Shown: one piece after another, positions 37,119 through 46,867 of the stretch
Numbering within the stretch: position 1 is the stretch's first letter
How the letters are laid out: each line of letters starts with the position of its first letter
NCBI GenBank assembly: GCA_900539835.1
Contig: UQDR01000015.1
Span: forward strand, 1-55,735
DNA from: an uncultured Ruminococcus sp.
GTDB lineage: Bacteria > Bacillota > Clostridia > Oscillospirales > Ruminococcaceae
Direction: 5' to 3'
DNA: 55,735 bases
Position numbers and translations under genes: made by a program
Notes under the pieces: generated by a model
Told to the model about the DNA's origin: nothing
Databases searched by the model: none
What the model saw: the letters and a program-made list of their open reading frames with translations, nothing else

Positions 37119-37895
37119 ATGTGAGTCTAAGAGTTCATATTTAAAATCGTAGTCAATAGCGTATTGATGTGCATACGAAGCCGAATAGCATTTTATTGTA
37201 AAAATATTACCATAATCAAAAGAAGACCAATGAATATTTTTTAAACTTTTTGGCATTGTAATACTCATTAGATTTATACAACAATAAAAAGCTTTAATAT
37301 CAATGCTTTCTACGCTATTGCCTAATATAACAGAATACAATTCACAACAACTACTAAATGTTCCAGCTGCTATTTTGGTTACACCATCCGGAATCACTAT
37401 ACTGCTTAGTTTATAGCATTCAGAAAAAGCATATTCACCTATAGTTATTACACTATTCGGAATAATTATGTCTATAAGATTATCACAATTGTCAAATGCA
37501 TTAGAGTATATGTTTGTTACACCATTTGGTATTACATATAATTCCCTTTCGCTACAAGAAGGATATCTTATTATTTCAGTTTTATTTTTATTAAATAAAA
37601 CTCCATCTTCCGATGAAAAATATTGATTATCTGTATCTACCGTTATACTTTTAAAATCACAATTTACCAAGGCATAATCATATATTTTAGTAACAACCTT
37701 TTCATCAATAATTGACGGAATTATCAGCTCTGATTCTGAGCCAATATATTTTGTTATTTCAACAGTTTCGTCATCAAGGACTATATACTCATAATCCCCC
37801 GACGTTAATGTATCTGTCGCTGCAGCAGGCATAACCATAATAAGGCTTATCGCCATAACAAGTGACATAAATAAACTAAAAATTCGTTTCTTCAT
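36807..37895 (-). CDS. BspA-like secreted leucine-rich protein, paralogue
   Basis: The start MKKRIFSLFMSLVMAISLIM is preferred (AGGAGA nine bases upstream); the frame opens 13 codons earlier. 362 residues: signal peptide ending near MPAAA, the same N-terminal strand domain, about five LRR_5 repeats with a DGVLFNKNKTEIIRYPS island, and the same C-terminal domain. Shorter than its neighbour by several repeats, showing repeat-number divergence between tandem copies. Confidence 0.85.
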   Translation of the reverse strand: MKKRIFSLFMSLVMAISLIMVMPAAATDTLTSGDYEYIVLDDETVEITKYIGSESELIIPSIIDEKVVTKIYDYALVNCDFKSITVDTDNQYFSSEDGVLFNKNKTEIIRYPSCSERELYVIPNGVTNIYSNAFDNCDNLIDIIIPNSVITIGEYAFSECYKLSSIVIPDGVTKIAAGTFSSCCELYSVILGNSVESIDIKAFYCCINLMSITMPKSLKNIHWSSFDYGNIFTIKCYSASYAHQYAIDYDFKYELLDSHLEGTVYYQKKIDNTAVRFLAEVNIEDVTNTKSGNIKVTLNGEEVNVKVKNAYSSIVANGKKVEPKTGKCFIITPAIEINDDGGDIVSVEFTLDSCLGSLSRKI

Positions 37896-37957
37896 GCTAT
37901 CAAATCTCCTATATTCCCTATAATTACACATCATAGCACAATAATCTTTGTATTTAC

Positions 37958-37985
37958 ATTATAGCATATACATAGTAAGTTGTAA
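37958..37985 (-). promoter_or_regulatory. Promoter of the BspA-like tandem pair
   Basis: TTACAA and TATAAT with a 16-base spacer, leftward, 60 bases before the second paralogue. It probably drives both genes. No operator is evident. Confidence 0.5.
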
Positions 37986-38122
37986 ATCTATGTGATATTT
38001 TTTTGTAACTTATAACAGTTTATCCATGTATAAATTATGCATTATTTCTAAAATTACAAATAATTTCGACAAAATATAACGTTACTATTAAAAAAATCGC
38101 TAATAAAAATCTAAAATTTAAT

Positions 38123-38162
38123 AAAAACGTCTCATTATCGTTATTGATAACAAGACGTTTTT
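38123..38162. terminator. Bidirectional terminator after ptsI
   Basis: Arms AAAAACGTCT and AGACGTTTTT plus an inner TTATC/GATAA pairing. It lies just beyond the EI stop and separates the PTS operon from the BspA-like genes. Confidence 0.75.
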
Positions 38163-38167
38163 TATTT

Positions 38168-39802
38168 CTATTTTGATAAATCCAAGCTTCTCACCTTATC
38201 TCTTAATGCAAGTATATAAGGGGGTGAAACAGAAAGCTCATCTATTCCCATTCTCAAAAACGTTTCTGTAAGTGTAGTATCAGCAGCCAATTCACCGCAT
38301 ATTCCAATCCAGGTGTTATGCTTGTGAGCATTTTCAGCAGACATCTCTATAAGCCTTAAAACCGCTTCATGATGTGTATCGCAAAATTCCTCAAGGTCCG
38401 GATTCTGCCTGTCACAAGCAAGTGTATACTGTATTAAATCATTTGTACCAACACTGAAAAAATCAACCATTGGCGCAAGCCTGTCACTGATAATAGCAGC
38501 AGCAGGAGTTTCAATCATTATACCCAGCTCAATATTTTCACTGAATTCTATACCATCCGATTTCAGTTCCGTTTTAACCTCTTCGCAAATGTCAAGAATT
38601 TTTTCTACTTCGCTGACACTTGTTATCATAGGAAACATTATTCCCAAGCTTCCGTAAACTGAAGCACGAAAAAGAGCCCTAAGCTGAACGCGAAATATTT
38701 CAGGCTTAGTAAGGCAAATTCTGATTGCACGATATCCCAACGCAGGATTCTCTTCTTTTTTCAAGTTAAAGTATTCCGCTTGCTTGTCAGCGCCAATGTC
38801 AAGCGTTCTTATTATAACCTTCTTCCCTGCCATGCTTTCCAAAACTCTTTTATATGCATTAAACTGCTGTTCTTCTGAGGGAAAATCATTGTTTTCAAGA
38901 TAAAGAAATTCGCTTCTGAAAAGTCCTATTCCTCCGGCGTCATTAACAAGAACAGCTCCAATATTATTTACACTTCCAATATTAGCGTAAATATTGACCC
39001 TTTTTCCGTCTAAGGTTACATTATCCTTGCCCTTCAGGCTTTGCAGAAGCTTTTTCTTATCTTCGTCTGCACGCTTTTTTTCCAGCATCTCTGTTTTCGT
39101 TTTTTCATCAGGATTTATATAAATATCACCTGTAAATCCGTCTACAATTGCCTCAGTGCCTTCTTCTATTTCTGAAAGAAATCTGTCTCCCACACCTATA
39201 ACAGCCGGAATGTTCATGTTTCTTGCCAGAATAGCAGTATGGGAATTTGATGAACCACTTGCTGTTATAAATGCCAGAACCTTGTTCTTGTCAAGAGATA
39301 CCGTTTCACTGGGAACGAGATCGTCAGAGCAAATAATCACCTTATCCTGAGAATCATTTTTATCTGCCGATTCTCCCGATAAATTACTGATAATGCGATT
39401 TGAAATGTCTTTTATATCTGCCGCTCTCGCCTGCATATAAGCGTCATCCATAGAAGAAAACATTTCTGCAAAATTGTCAGCAGTAACCGCCACAGCATAT
39501 TCTGCATTTACATGCTGAGTATCAATAATGTTTTCAATGGACTCATTATAATCCTCATCTTCAAGCATCATCATGTGAATCTCAAAAATCTGAGCATTGG
39601 TTTCACCCACTTCTTTTAAAGCCTTTTCATGAATGCTTTTTATCTGTGAAGCAGATTTTTCCTTTGCTGATTTTATTCTTGCTTTTTCAGCTTCTGTATC
39701 ATCAACATGAAGGCGTTTGACCGAAATGTCCTGACGCTTAAATATTGATATTCTGCCTATGGCATAAGCTCCGCAAACACCTTTTCCTTTATATTTTCTC
39801 AT
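38168..39802 (-). CDS. ptsI: PTS enzyme I (phosphoenolpyruvate-protein phosphotransferase)
   Basis: 544 residues. N-terminal HPr-binding helical domain, phosphohistidine motif ASGSSNSHTAILARNMNIPA (H188), then the PEP-binding TIM-barrel with IGLFRSEFLYL, IIRTLDIGADKQ, NPALGYRAIRICL and GICGELAAD. It takes phosphate from PEP and passes it to HPr. Slightly shorter than the 570-residue norm but with all motifs. Third gene of the EIICBA-HPr-EI operon. Confidence 0.96.
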   Translation of the reverse strand: MRKYKGKGVCGAYAIGRISIFKRQDISVKRLHVDDTEAEKARIKSAKEKSASQIKSIHEKALKEVGETNAQIFEIHMMMLEDEDYNESIENIIDTQHVNAEYAVAVTADNFAEMFSSMDDAYMQARAADIKDISNRIISNLSGESADKNDSQDKVIICSDDLVPSETVSLDKNKVLAFITASGSSNSHTAILARNMNIPAVIGVGDRFLSEIEEGTEAIVDGFTGDIYINPDEKTKTEMLEKKRADEDKKKLLQSLKGKDNVTLDGKRVNIYANIGSVNNIGAVLVNDAGGIGLFRSEFLYLENNDFPSEEQQFNAYKRVLESMAGKKVIIRTLDIGADKQAEYFNLKKEENPALGYRAIRICLTKPEIFRVQLRALFRASVYGSLGIMFPMITSVSEVEKILDICEEVKTELKSDGIEFSENIELGIMIETPAAAIISDRLAPMVDFFSVGTNDLIQYTLACDRQNPDLEEFCDTHHEAVLRLIEMSAENAHKHNTWIGICGELAADTTLTETFLRMGIDELSVSPPYILALRDKVRSLDLSK

Positions 39803-39823
39803 TATATCACTCCGCTTAACGTA

Positions 39824-40081
39824 TTACAGATTAGATTTAAAAAACTCCTCTAAAGCGGAAGCAGCTTTTTCTTCATCGCTTCCCTCTGCCGTAACAGTAA
39901 CAGTTTCTCCGCATTTTACACCAAGTCCCATTAATGCCATCAGCTTTGAGGCATTAACCGACTTTCCGCCCTTTTCGATCGTGATTGTACTGTCAAATTC
40001 CTTTGCTTTTTTAACAAGCAGTCCCGCCGGTCTTGCATGAATTCCTACCTCGTCAGTAATTGTATAAGTGAATGATTTCAT
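39824..40081 (-). CDS. ptsH: HPr phosphocarrier protein
   Basis: 85 residues. The active site IHARPAGLLVKKAKEF holds H15 and R17. The regulatory region reads SVNASKLMALMGLGVK: residue 45 is Ser and 46 is Lys, whereas Bacillus HPr has Ser at 46 in NLKSIMG. The usual HPr-kinase site is therefore displaced by one. It shuttles phosphate from EI to EIIA. It sits between the permease and EI genes. Confidence 0.95.
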   Translation of the reverse strand: MKSFTYTITDEVGIHARPAGLLVKKAKEFDSTITIEKGGKSVNASKLMALMGLGVKCGETVTVTAEGSDEEKAASALEEFFKSNL

Positions 40082-40134
40082 CTTCGTTTTATCTCCTTTT
40101 TGTTTACAGCTTTCAGTACCGCAGCTTATTAATA

Positions 40135-42264
40135 TTATTCAACTTCCAAAACAGCGTCACCGACTGATACTTTTCCTGATAAAAGTGTATTAAACTTTTC
40201 ATATTCATCGCTGTTGCAAACTATCATAGGGGTGACAGTCTTAAAGCCTGCTCTCCTTATTTCCTTGATATTGAATGTGATAAGCAAATCGCCTTTTCTG
40301 ATACGCTGTCCGTCAGACACATGAGCCTTAAAATGTTTTCCCAACAGCTTTACAGTATCAATTCCGATATGAAGTAAAATTTCACAGCCATCATCAGAAA
40401 TAAGATTTATTGCATGCTTTGTTTCAAAAACCATATCCACCTTGCCGTCGCATGGCGAATAAAGCTTGCCTTCTGTTGGTTCAATTGCTATTCCGTCACC
40501 TAAAACCTTTTGTGAAAAAGCTTCGTCCTCTATATCTTCAAGTGGTATTATATCACCACTTAAATGAGCGCATAATGTTGTCTTTTTACCGTGCTTTTTT
40601 TCGGTATTTTCCTGTTTATCTGTTGTTGATTCAAGCATTTCACCCAAAAGCTCGTCTGTCATATCAGAGTCATCGCTTTCTAAGAAATCTTCAAAATTTG
40701 ATTTTACTACAGAAACCTGCGGACCGTAAATTACCTGTATTCCGTTTCCTTTATGGATAACTCCCGACGCTCCGCTTTCTTTAAGCATATTATCATTGAC
40801 AATATCCGAGTTTTCTACAGTAATTCTGAGTCTTGTAGCACAGCAGTCAATATCTGAAATATTCTCTTTGCCGCCAAGACCTCTGAGAATCAATGCGCTG
40901 ACTCTGTCAAAAGAGCTGTCAGAAGCTGAGCCGCTTCCCTTTCTTGCGTTAACATCTTTACGGGTATAAAGCTTGGTTTCCTCATTGTCAGATTCACGTC
41001 CCGGAGTTTTAAGATTCAGCTTTGTTATCATGAAATAGAAAATAAAATAATAAATTATGGCATAGAAAAGTCCTACTACAACTATCCAAATCCAGTTAGT
41101 CTTTGCGTTGCCCTGAAGAATACCAAACAAGGTTAAATCTATGACACCGCCTGAAAAAGTCATACCTACGCCCACGTTGAATATGTGCATAAGCATATAG
41201 GACAAGCCTGCTAAAACACAGTGAACAGCATACATAACAGGGGCTACAAACAGAAAAGTAAATTCAAGAGGTTCTGTTATACCTGTCAGAAGAGATGTTA
41301 AGGCTGCTGAAAGAAGAAGTCCTCCCACAACCTTTTTCTTCTCAGGACGTGCCGCTTTATACATTGCATAAGCAGCAGCCGGAAGTCCAAAAATCATAAA
41401 TGGGAATTTTCCTGCCATAAATCTTGTTGCTGATACTGAGAATACTTCTGTTGATTTTGACGCAAGCTCGGCAAAAAAAATGTTCTGCGCACCCTGAATA
41501 GTTGCACCATCGATCAGCATTGAGCCTCCAAGCTCTGTTTGCCAGAACGGCATATAGAACACATGATGAAGTCCGAAAGGAATAAGTGCACGTTCAATTA
41601 TTCCGTAAATCCATGTTCCCGCATATCCCGAATTAAGCACCAATAACCCAAGCTTAGAAATACCAAGCTGAACAATAGGCCAAAGCCAGAACATAAGGAT
41701 ACCTACTGCAAGATAAACCACGGAACAAATGATTGGAACAAATCTTGTTCCTCCGAAGAATGATAAAACCTGCGGCAGCTTTATCTTATAAAAACGATTG
41801 TGAAGTGCCGCAACGCCCAGTCCAACAATAATACCTCCGAAAACACCCATCTGTAAGGTTGTTATTCCAAGTACAGATGTTGTGGAGTTTTCTGCCATTG
41901 CCTCTACGCCGCCTTTAGCAGTTATAAGAGCGCTTATTGCTGTGTTCATGATAAGATATGCTATAGCGCCTGAAAGCGCCGCAACTTCCTTTTCTCTCTT
42001 TGCCATTCCTATTGCTACTCCCATTGCAAACAACAGAGCAAGGTTGTCAAATACTGCACTTCCCGTTTTGGCCATAATGTCGAGAATGGTATAAAGAACT
42101 CCGCCTTCTCTTATTATATTTGTCAGATGATATGTTTCAAGGGTTGTGGGATTTGTAAATGAACTTCCTATTCCCAACAGCAGACCTGCTACCGGCAGCA
42201 GTGCTATTGGCAGCATAAACGAGCGCCCTACCCTTTGAAGCACGCCGAAAATCTTGTCTTTCAT
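40135..42264 (-). CDS. ptsG: PTS glucose/maltose-type permease, EIICBA fusion
   Basis: 709 residues. EIIC (about 1-420) has around ten membrane helices and the GITEPLEFTFLF motif at 328-339. EIIB (about 450-530) has Cys475 in DCCATRLRI. EIIA (about 575-705) has H632 in LLHIGIDTVKLLGKHF with a helper His at 617. The order C-B-A is that of glucose-family permeases; maltose- or GlcNAc-type relatives cannot be excluded, and the nearby malQ/glgP would fit maltose. Operon leader with ptsH and ptsI. Confidence 0.9.
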   Translation of the reverse strand: MKDKIFGVLQRVGRSFMLPIALLPVAGLLLGIGSSFTNPTTLETYHLTNIIREGGVLYTILDIMAKTGSAVFDNLALLFAMGVAIGMAKREKEVAALSGAIAYLIMNTAISALITAKGGVEAMAENSTTSVLGITTLQMGVFGGIIVGLGVAALHNRFYKIKLPQVLSFFGGTRFVPIICSVVYLAVGILMFWLWPIVQLGISKLGLLVLNSGYAGTWIYGIIERALIPFGLHHVFYMPFWQTELGGSMLIDGATIQGAQNIFFAELASKSTEVFSVSATRFMAGKFPFMIFGLPAAAYAMYKAARPEKKKVVGGLLLSAALTSLLTGITEPLEFTFLFVAPVMYAVHCVLAGLSYMLMHIFNVGVGMTFSGGVIDLTLFGILQGNAKTNWIWIVVVGLFYAIIYYFIFYFMITKLNLKTPGRESDNEETKLYTRKDVNARKGSGSASDSSFDRVSALILRGLGGKENISDIDCCATRLRITVENSDIVNDNMLKESGASGVIHKGNGIQVIYGPQVSVVKSNFEDFLESDDSDMTDELLGEMLESTTDKQENTEKKHGKKTTLCAHLSGDIIPLEDIEDEAFSQKVLGDGIAIEPTEGKLYSPCDGKVDMVFETKHAINLISDDGCEILLHIGIDTVKLLGKHFKAHVSDGQRIRKGDLLITFNIKEIRRAGFKTVTPMIVCNSDEYEKFNTLLSGKVSVGDAVLEVE

Positions 42265-42286
42265 ATATTTTCCTCCATTTATTTAT

Positions 42287-42299
42287 TGAAATGATTTCA
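42287..42299. promoter_or_regulatory. Palindrome upstream of the PTS operon
   Basis: TGAAATGATTTCA, a perfect 13-base odd palindrome 23 bases before the EIICBA start and loosely similar to catabolite-responsive elements. A possible operator or mRNA element; no strong leftward promoter could be fixed. Confidence 0.35.
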
Positions 42300-42459
42300 T
42301 CTTGTATTTTTATTTATTATTTATAAATTAAATAGTTTTAATACATCAAACCATAATTTTCAATTTATAAATCCAGTGTCTGAAGACAAAATTATTATAT
42401 CCTTTTTTAATCAGAAACTTAAACAGCTCATTATATTAATAAAAAATCACCTGTCACTA

Positions 42460-42488
42460 TTGCTAAATGCTTAAAAATATAGTATAAT
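42460..42488 (+). promoter_or_regulatory. Promoter of malQ
   Basis: TTGCTA and TATAAT with a 17-base spacer, 37 bases before the malQ start (ribosome site AAAGGAA). Confidence 0.6.
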
Positions 42489-42525
42489 AAATGTGATTTT
42501 TATTTTTTTGAAAGGAATGATTTTA

Positions 42526-44016
42526 ATGCGTGCCAGCGGTATTCTTATGCACATTTCTTCGCTTCCTAACAGCTACGGCATAGGAAAAATGGGAAAAGAA
42601 GCTTATGCTTTTGCTGACTTTCTCAAGGCATCAAAGCAAAAATACTGGCAGATCCTTCCCGTTTCTCCCACAAGCTATGGGGATTCGCCATATCAAAGCT
42701 TTTCTGTTTATGCCGGCAATCCTTATTTTATAGACTTTGAAAGTCTGGAAGAACAGGGATATCTTAAAAGCTCAGATTATAAAAATATAAACTGGGGCGA
42801 TGATCCACTTTGCACAGATTACAGTATTTTATATGAAAACGTATTTAAGGTCCTGAAAATTGCATATAAAAACTTTAAGAAAAATCCTGAAAAGGAATTT
42901 GAATTTTTTCTTCAAAAAAACGAAAACTGGATAGAAAACTATGGGCTTTTTATGGCTCTTAAGACTGAAAACGGCGGAAAGCCTTGGTCAGAATGGCCTG
43001 AACCGTTGAAAATGTTTGAGGCCGACGCAATTAAGAAAGCAAAAAAGAAATATTCAGATGAAATAAATTACTGGTGCTTTATTCAATATAAATATTTTGA
43101 GCAATGGGAAAAGCTAAAAGGCTATGTGAATTCCCTCGGCATTGAAATTATTGGCGATATTCCTATTTATGTTGCTTATGACAGTGTTGATGTCTGGACC
43201 TGTCCTCAATATTTTTTACTGGATAAGAATAAAACTCCTATTGATGTTGCTGGCTGTCCACCTGATGCATTCACTGAATTGGGACAGCTTTGGGGCAATC
43301 CTCTTTACCGCTGGGATGTTATGGAAAGAGAAAATTTCAAATGGTGGATCGACAGAATCCGCAGTGCATCACAGATTTATGACGTAGTCAGGATCGACCA
43401 CTTCCGAGGCTTTGAAAGCTATTATACTATTCCTTACGGCAGGCCTGACGCAACAGTAGGCGAATGGCGAAAGGGTCCTGACATAAAGCTTTTTAAGGAA
43501 GTAAAAAAACAGCTTGGAAAACAGAAAATTATTGCTGAAGATTTAGGCTTTATAACAAAACAAGTTGCAAAGCTTTTAAAAGCCAGTGGCTTTCCCGGAA
43601 TGAAAGTGCTTGAATTTGCTTTTGACCCTGACGGAAAAAGCAATTATCTCCCTCACAATTTTGAAAGCACAAATAATATCTGCTATACCGGCACTCATGA
43701 CAATGATACCGTTTTAGGGTGGGTCAGACACGCTTCAAGAAAAGAACTTAAATTCTGCCGTGATTATTTGAACGTAAAGCGTAATAAAGACATTCCTTGG
43801 GGAATGATACGTTTAGCATGGGCAAGCGTTTCGGACACTGCCATTGCTCAAATGCAGGATTTTCTTGAACTTGATTCAACTGCGAGAATGAACATACCGT
43901 CTACACTGGGCGGCAACTGGCAATGGAGATGCTCAAAAGACAGTTTCACCAAGGAACTGGCAGAAAAAATTGCCGGACTCACAAATCTATATGACAGAAA
44001 CAGATTTGACGATTAA
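42526..44016 (+). CDS. malQ: 4-alpha-glucanotransferase (amylomaltase)
   Basis: 496 residues from MRASGILMHISSLPNSYGIG; the frame opens eleven codons earlier without a ribosome site. GH77 motifs: SPYQSFSVYAGNPYFI, VRIDHFRGFESYY with the nucleophile Asp at about 290, IAEDLG with the acid/base Glu at about 338, and CYTGTHDNDT. It rearranges maltodextrins, yielding glucose and longer chains for phosphorylase. Divergent from the PTS operon, followed by glgP. Confidence 0.96.
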   Translation: MRASGILMHISSLPNSYGIGKMGKEAYAFADFLKASKQKYWQILPVSPTSYGDSPYQSFSVYAGNPYFIDFESLEEQGYLKSSDYKNINWGDDPLCTDYSILYENVFKVLKIAYKNFKKNPEKEFEFFLQKNENWIENYGLFMALKTENGGKPWSEWPEPLKMFEADAIKKAKKKYSDEINYWCFIQYKYFEQWEKLKGYVNSLGIEIIGDIPIYVAYDSVDVWTCPQYFLLDKNKTPIDVAGCPPDAFTELGQLWGNPLYRWDVMERENFKWWIDRIRSASQIYDVVRIDHFRGFESYYTIPYGRPDATVGEWRKGPDIKLFKEVKKQLGKQKIIAEDLGFITKQVAKLLKASGFPGMKVLEFAFDPDGKSNYLPHNFESTNNICYTGTHDNDTVLGWVRHASRKELKFCRDYLNVKRNKDIPWGMIRLAWASVSDTAIAQMQDFLELDSTARMNIPSTLGGNWQWRCSKDSFTKELAEKIAGLTNLYDRNRFDD

Positions 44017-44231
44017 AATTCCATGGAAGTAATACGGAAATTTATACATCGTATTAACCCCCTCTACTAATAGCCCCATTTGGCGTTTTTTTGCACGCAA
44101 ACGTGCAACTATGAACAAAAAAATATAAAAATTTAAAGATTATTAACACTTTTAAATTATATCAATTTATAAGATCAAGCTTTTTTAATTTAGTTTTTAT
44201 ACTGAAAAATAATTGAAAGGATTTTTATTTT

Positions 44232-46601
44232 ATGGATAAATCATTATTTTCTCAACAGCTTAACAAAGATCTAAAGGAGAAATTTGGTGTAACTGCTGAA
44301 AACGCTTCTCCTGTTCAGCTTCATGAGAGCATTTCAGCGCTTGTTATGAATGAAATTACAGACAAATGGAATAAAAGCACTGAAAATCATCTGTCAAAAA
44401 GACACGCTTGTTATTTTTCTATGGAATTCCTCATGGGAAGAGCTGTTTACAACAACTTGATGTGTCTTGGCATAAAAGATGAGGTTGAAGAAATACTTCA
44501 AGGCTTCGGAAGGAGCATTTCAGAATTAGAAGAAATTGAGGACGCTGCTTTAGGAAACGGCGGATTGGGACGTCTTGCGGCTTGTTTTCTTGACTCTGCG
44601 GCTGCTCATGATTTACCGCTTGACGGTTATGGTATAAGATACAAATACGGACTATTCAAACAGACTATTGAAAACGGTTTTCAGCGTGAATATGCTGATG
44701 ACTGGCAGAAATTCGGTGATCCTTGGTCAAAGCGCTGTGAGGCTGACGCTGTTAATGTAGTTTACGGAGATGAAACTGTTAAAGCTGTGCCTTATGACAT
44801 GCCGATAATCGGATATAGCACGGACAATATCGGAAATCTTCGTCTTTGGCAGGCTGAAGCTATTGATGAATTTGACTTTAATGCATTTAATGACGGAAAA
44901 TATGAAGAATCTGTAAAATCAAAGAACTCAGCTGAAAACATTTCAAAGGTGCTTTATCCAAACGATAATTTTGAAGAGGGAAAAATTCTTCGCTTAAAGC
45001 AGGAATACTTTTTCTCCTCTGCTTCTCTTACCGACATTCTGAAAAAACACATTGAGCGTTACGGAAGCCTGGAGAACCTTGCAGACATGGTAACTATTCA
45101 GCTTAACGATACTCACCCGGTTATATCCATTCCTGAGCTTATAAGACAGCTTGTTGATAATCACGGTATGGATTTTGACAAGGCTTTTGATATTACACAA
45201 AAGGTATTCAATTACACAAATCACACCATAATGCAGGAGGCTCTTGAAAAATGGAGCTGTAATCTTGTGGAAAGGATTTTACCAAGAGTATATAATTTTA
45301 TTCTTATGATAAACGAACGTTTTATCAAGGACATGTATTCGCTTGGAAAAGACAAAAAGCTGATTACCGAAATGGCTCCTATAGGCGACGGAATGGTAAG
45401 AATGGCTAACATGGCGGTTTATGCTTCATCTTATACAAACGGTGTTGCCGCAATTCACACTGAGATTCTCAAGGCAGAAACGTTAAAGGACTGGTATGAA
45501 ATATACCCCGAACGTTTCCAGAACAAGACTAACGGAATCACGCAAAGACGCTGGCTGGCACTTTGCAACAGTGAGCTTTCGGATTTGATTACAAGGCTTT
45601 TGGGAAATGACGGTTGGATTAAGAATCTTGATGAATTGTCAAAGCTGAAAAAATATGCTGATGATGAAAATATACTCAAAGAATTTATTGAGATCAAAAG
45701 CAAAAAGAAGCGTCAGCTTGCTGATTTTATCAAGACTCATGATGGAATCAAAGTTGATCCTGGCACGATTTTTGACATTCAGATTAAAAGGCTTCATGAA
45801 TATAAAAGACAATTTCTTAATGCACTTTCTATTCTCTATATTTACTATGGAATCAAAGATGGTTCAATAACTGATTTTACTCCGACTACATTTATTTTCG
45901 GTGCAAAATCTGCTCCGGGATACAGGCGTGCCAAGGCAATTATAAAGCTTATCGGTGAGATAGCTAAACTTGTGGAAAGCGACCCTGAAACAAAGGATCT
46001 TATAAAAGTTGTATTTGTACAAAACTATAATGTTTCGTATGCTGAAAAGCTTGTTACTGCCGCAGATATTTCAGAACAAATCTCAACCGCCGGAACTGAG
46101 GCATCAGGTACCGGAAACATGAAATTTATGCTCAACGGTACGGTGACATTAGGCACATTTGACGGTGCAAACGTTGAAATCGTTGAAGAAGCGGGAGAAG
46201 AAAACAACTATATTTTCGGTGCGAGAGTTGAAGAGCTTGAAAAGATAATGCCTGAGTATGATCCTCGCTCGATTGCTTTTTCAGATGAAAAAATTAACCG
46301 TGTACTCAACAAGCTGATTGACGGCTCATTTGATGACGGCGGAGTTCCCTCCAACGAAGAGGGTTCATTCAAAGAACTCTATCACTCACTTATGGACGGT
46401 GCAAGCTGGCATGTTCCTGACCATTATTATCTTATCGGCGATCTTAAGAGCTATGTAGAAGCCAAATTAAAAGCAAACTGTGATTATCGTGATGAGCTTG
46501 CTTTTGCAAGAAAATGCTGGCTTAATATGTGTTCTGCCGGAAAATTCTCTTCCGACAGAACAATTAAGGATTATGCGGAGAACATTTGGAAGATTAAATG
46601 A
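44232..46601 (+). CDS. glgP: Glycogen/maltodextrin phosphorylase
   Basis: 789 residues. GT35 motifs: LGNGGLGRLAACFLDSAAAH near 106-125, DTHPVISIPELIR, NGITQRRW, FDIQIKRLHEYKRQF, and the PLP site GTEASGTGNMKFMLNG with the lysine at about 631. It releases glucose-1-phosphate from alpha-1,4-glucans and cooperates with malQ. The 215-base gap after malQ is AT-rich with no clear terminator, so it may have its own promoter. Slightly shorter than the about 800-820 norm. Confidence 0.96.
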   Translation: MDKSLFSQQLNKDLKEKFGVTAENASPVQLHESISALVMNEITDKWNKSTENHLSKRHACYFSMEFLMGRAVYNNLMCLGIKDEVEEILQGFGRSISELEEIEDAALGNGGLGRLAACFLDSAAAHDLPLDGYGIRYKYGLFKQTIENGFQREYADDWQKFGDPWSKRCEADAVNVVYGDETVKAVPYDMPIIGYSTDNIGNLRLWQAEAIDEFDFNAFNDGKYEESVKSKNSAENISKVLYPNDNFEEGKILRLKQEYFFSSASLTDILKKHIERYGSLENLADMVTIQLNDTHPVISIPELIRQLVDNHGMDFDKAFDITQKVFNYTNHTIMQEALEKWSCNLVERILPRVYNFILMINERFIKDMYSLGKDKKLITEMAPIGDGMVRMANMAVYASSYTNGVAAIHTEILKAETLKDWYEIYPERFQNKTNGITQRRWLALCNSELSDLITRLLGNDGWIKNLDELSKLKKYADDENILKEFIEIKSKKKRQLADFIKTHDGIKVDPGTIFDIQIKRLHEYKRQFLNALSILYIYYGIKDGSITDFTPTTFIFGAKSAPGYRRAKAIIKLIGEIAKLVESDPETKDLIKVVFVQNYNVSYAEKLVTAADISEQISTAGTEASGTGNMKFMLNGTVTLGTFDGANVEIVEEAGEENNYIFGARVEELEKIMPEYDPRSIAFSDEKINRVLNKLIDGSFDDGGVPSNEEGSFKELYHSLMDGASWHVPDHYYLIGDLKSYVEAKLKANCDYRDELAFARKCWLNMCSAGKFSSDRTIKDYAENIWKIK

Positions 46602-46649
46602 TTATAAAAGGATATTAAAAACAACTCAAAATAGTTTGAACATTACTGA

Positions 46650-46830
46650 TTTAAGGGCAGCCCTCTATCGCAGGGCATGCCCTCTTTTAAAAACTTCCAC
46701 TGGAAGTTTTTAAAATTCACCTATGCGGAGCTCTAACATAAAAAGGATTTCGTCGACTGCGGTCGGCGATGAGGGACTCTGTCCCCTCAACCCCTGCAAC
46801 CCTTTAAAAAGGGTTGACCTAAACTTTAAT
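46650..46830. repeat. Intergenic repeat-like sequence with hairpins after glgP
   Basis: Non-coding and GC-richer than its surroundings. It contains AAAACTTCC-act-GGAAGTTTT (terminator-like, 46690-46710), GGGCAGCCC/GGGCATGCCC elements, GAGGGACTCTGTCCCCTC and AACCC-TTTAAAAA-GGGTT. It looks like a dispersed intergenic repeat, but only one copy is visible here. Confidence 0.45.
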
Positions 46831-46867
46831 ATTTAATAATATTAAAGAAATTTCTTTTAAAAACTGT

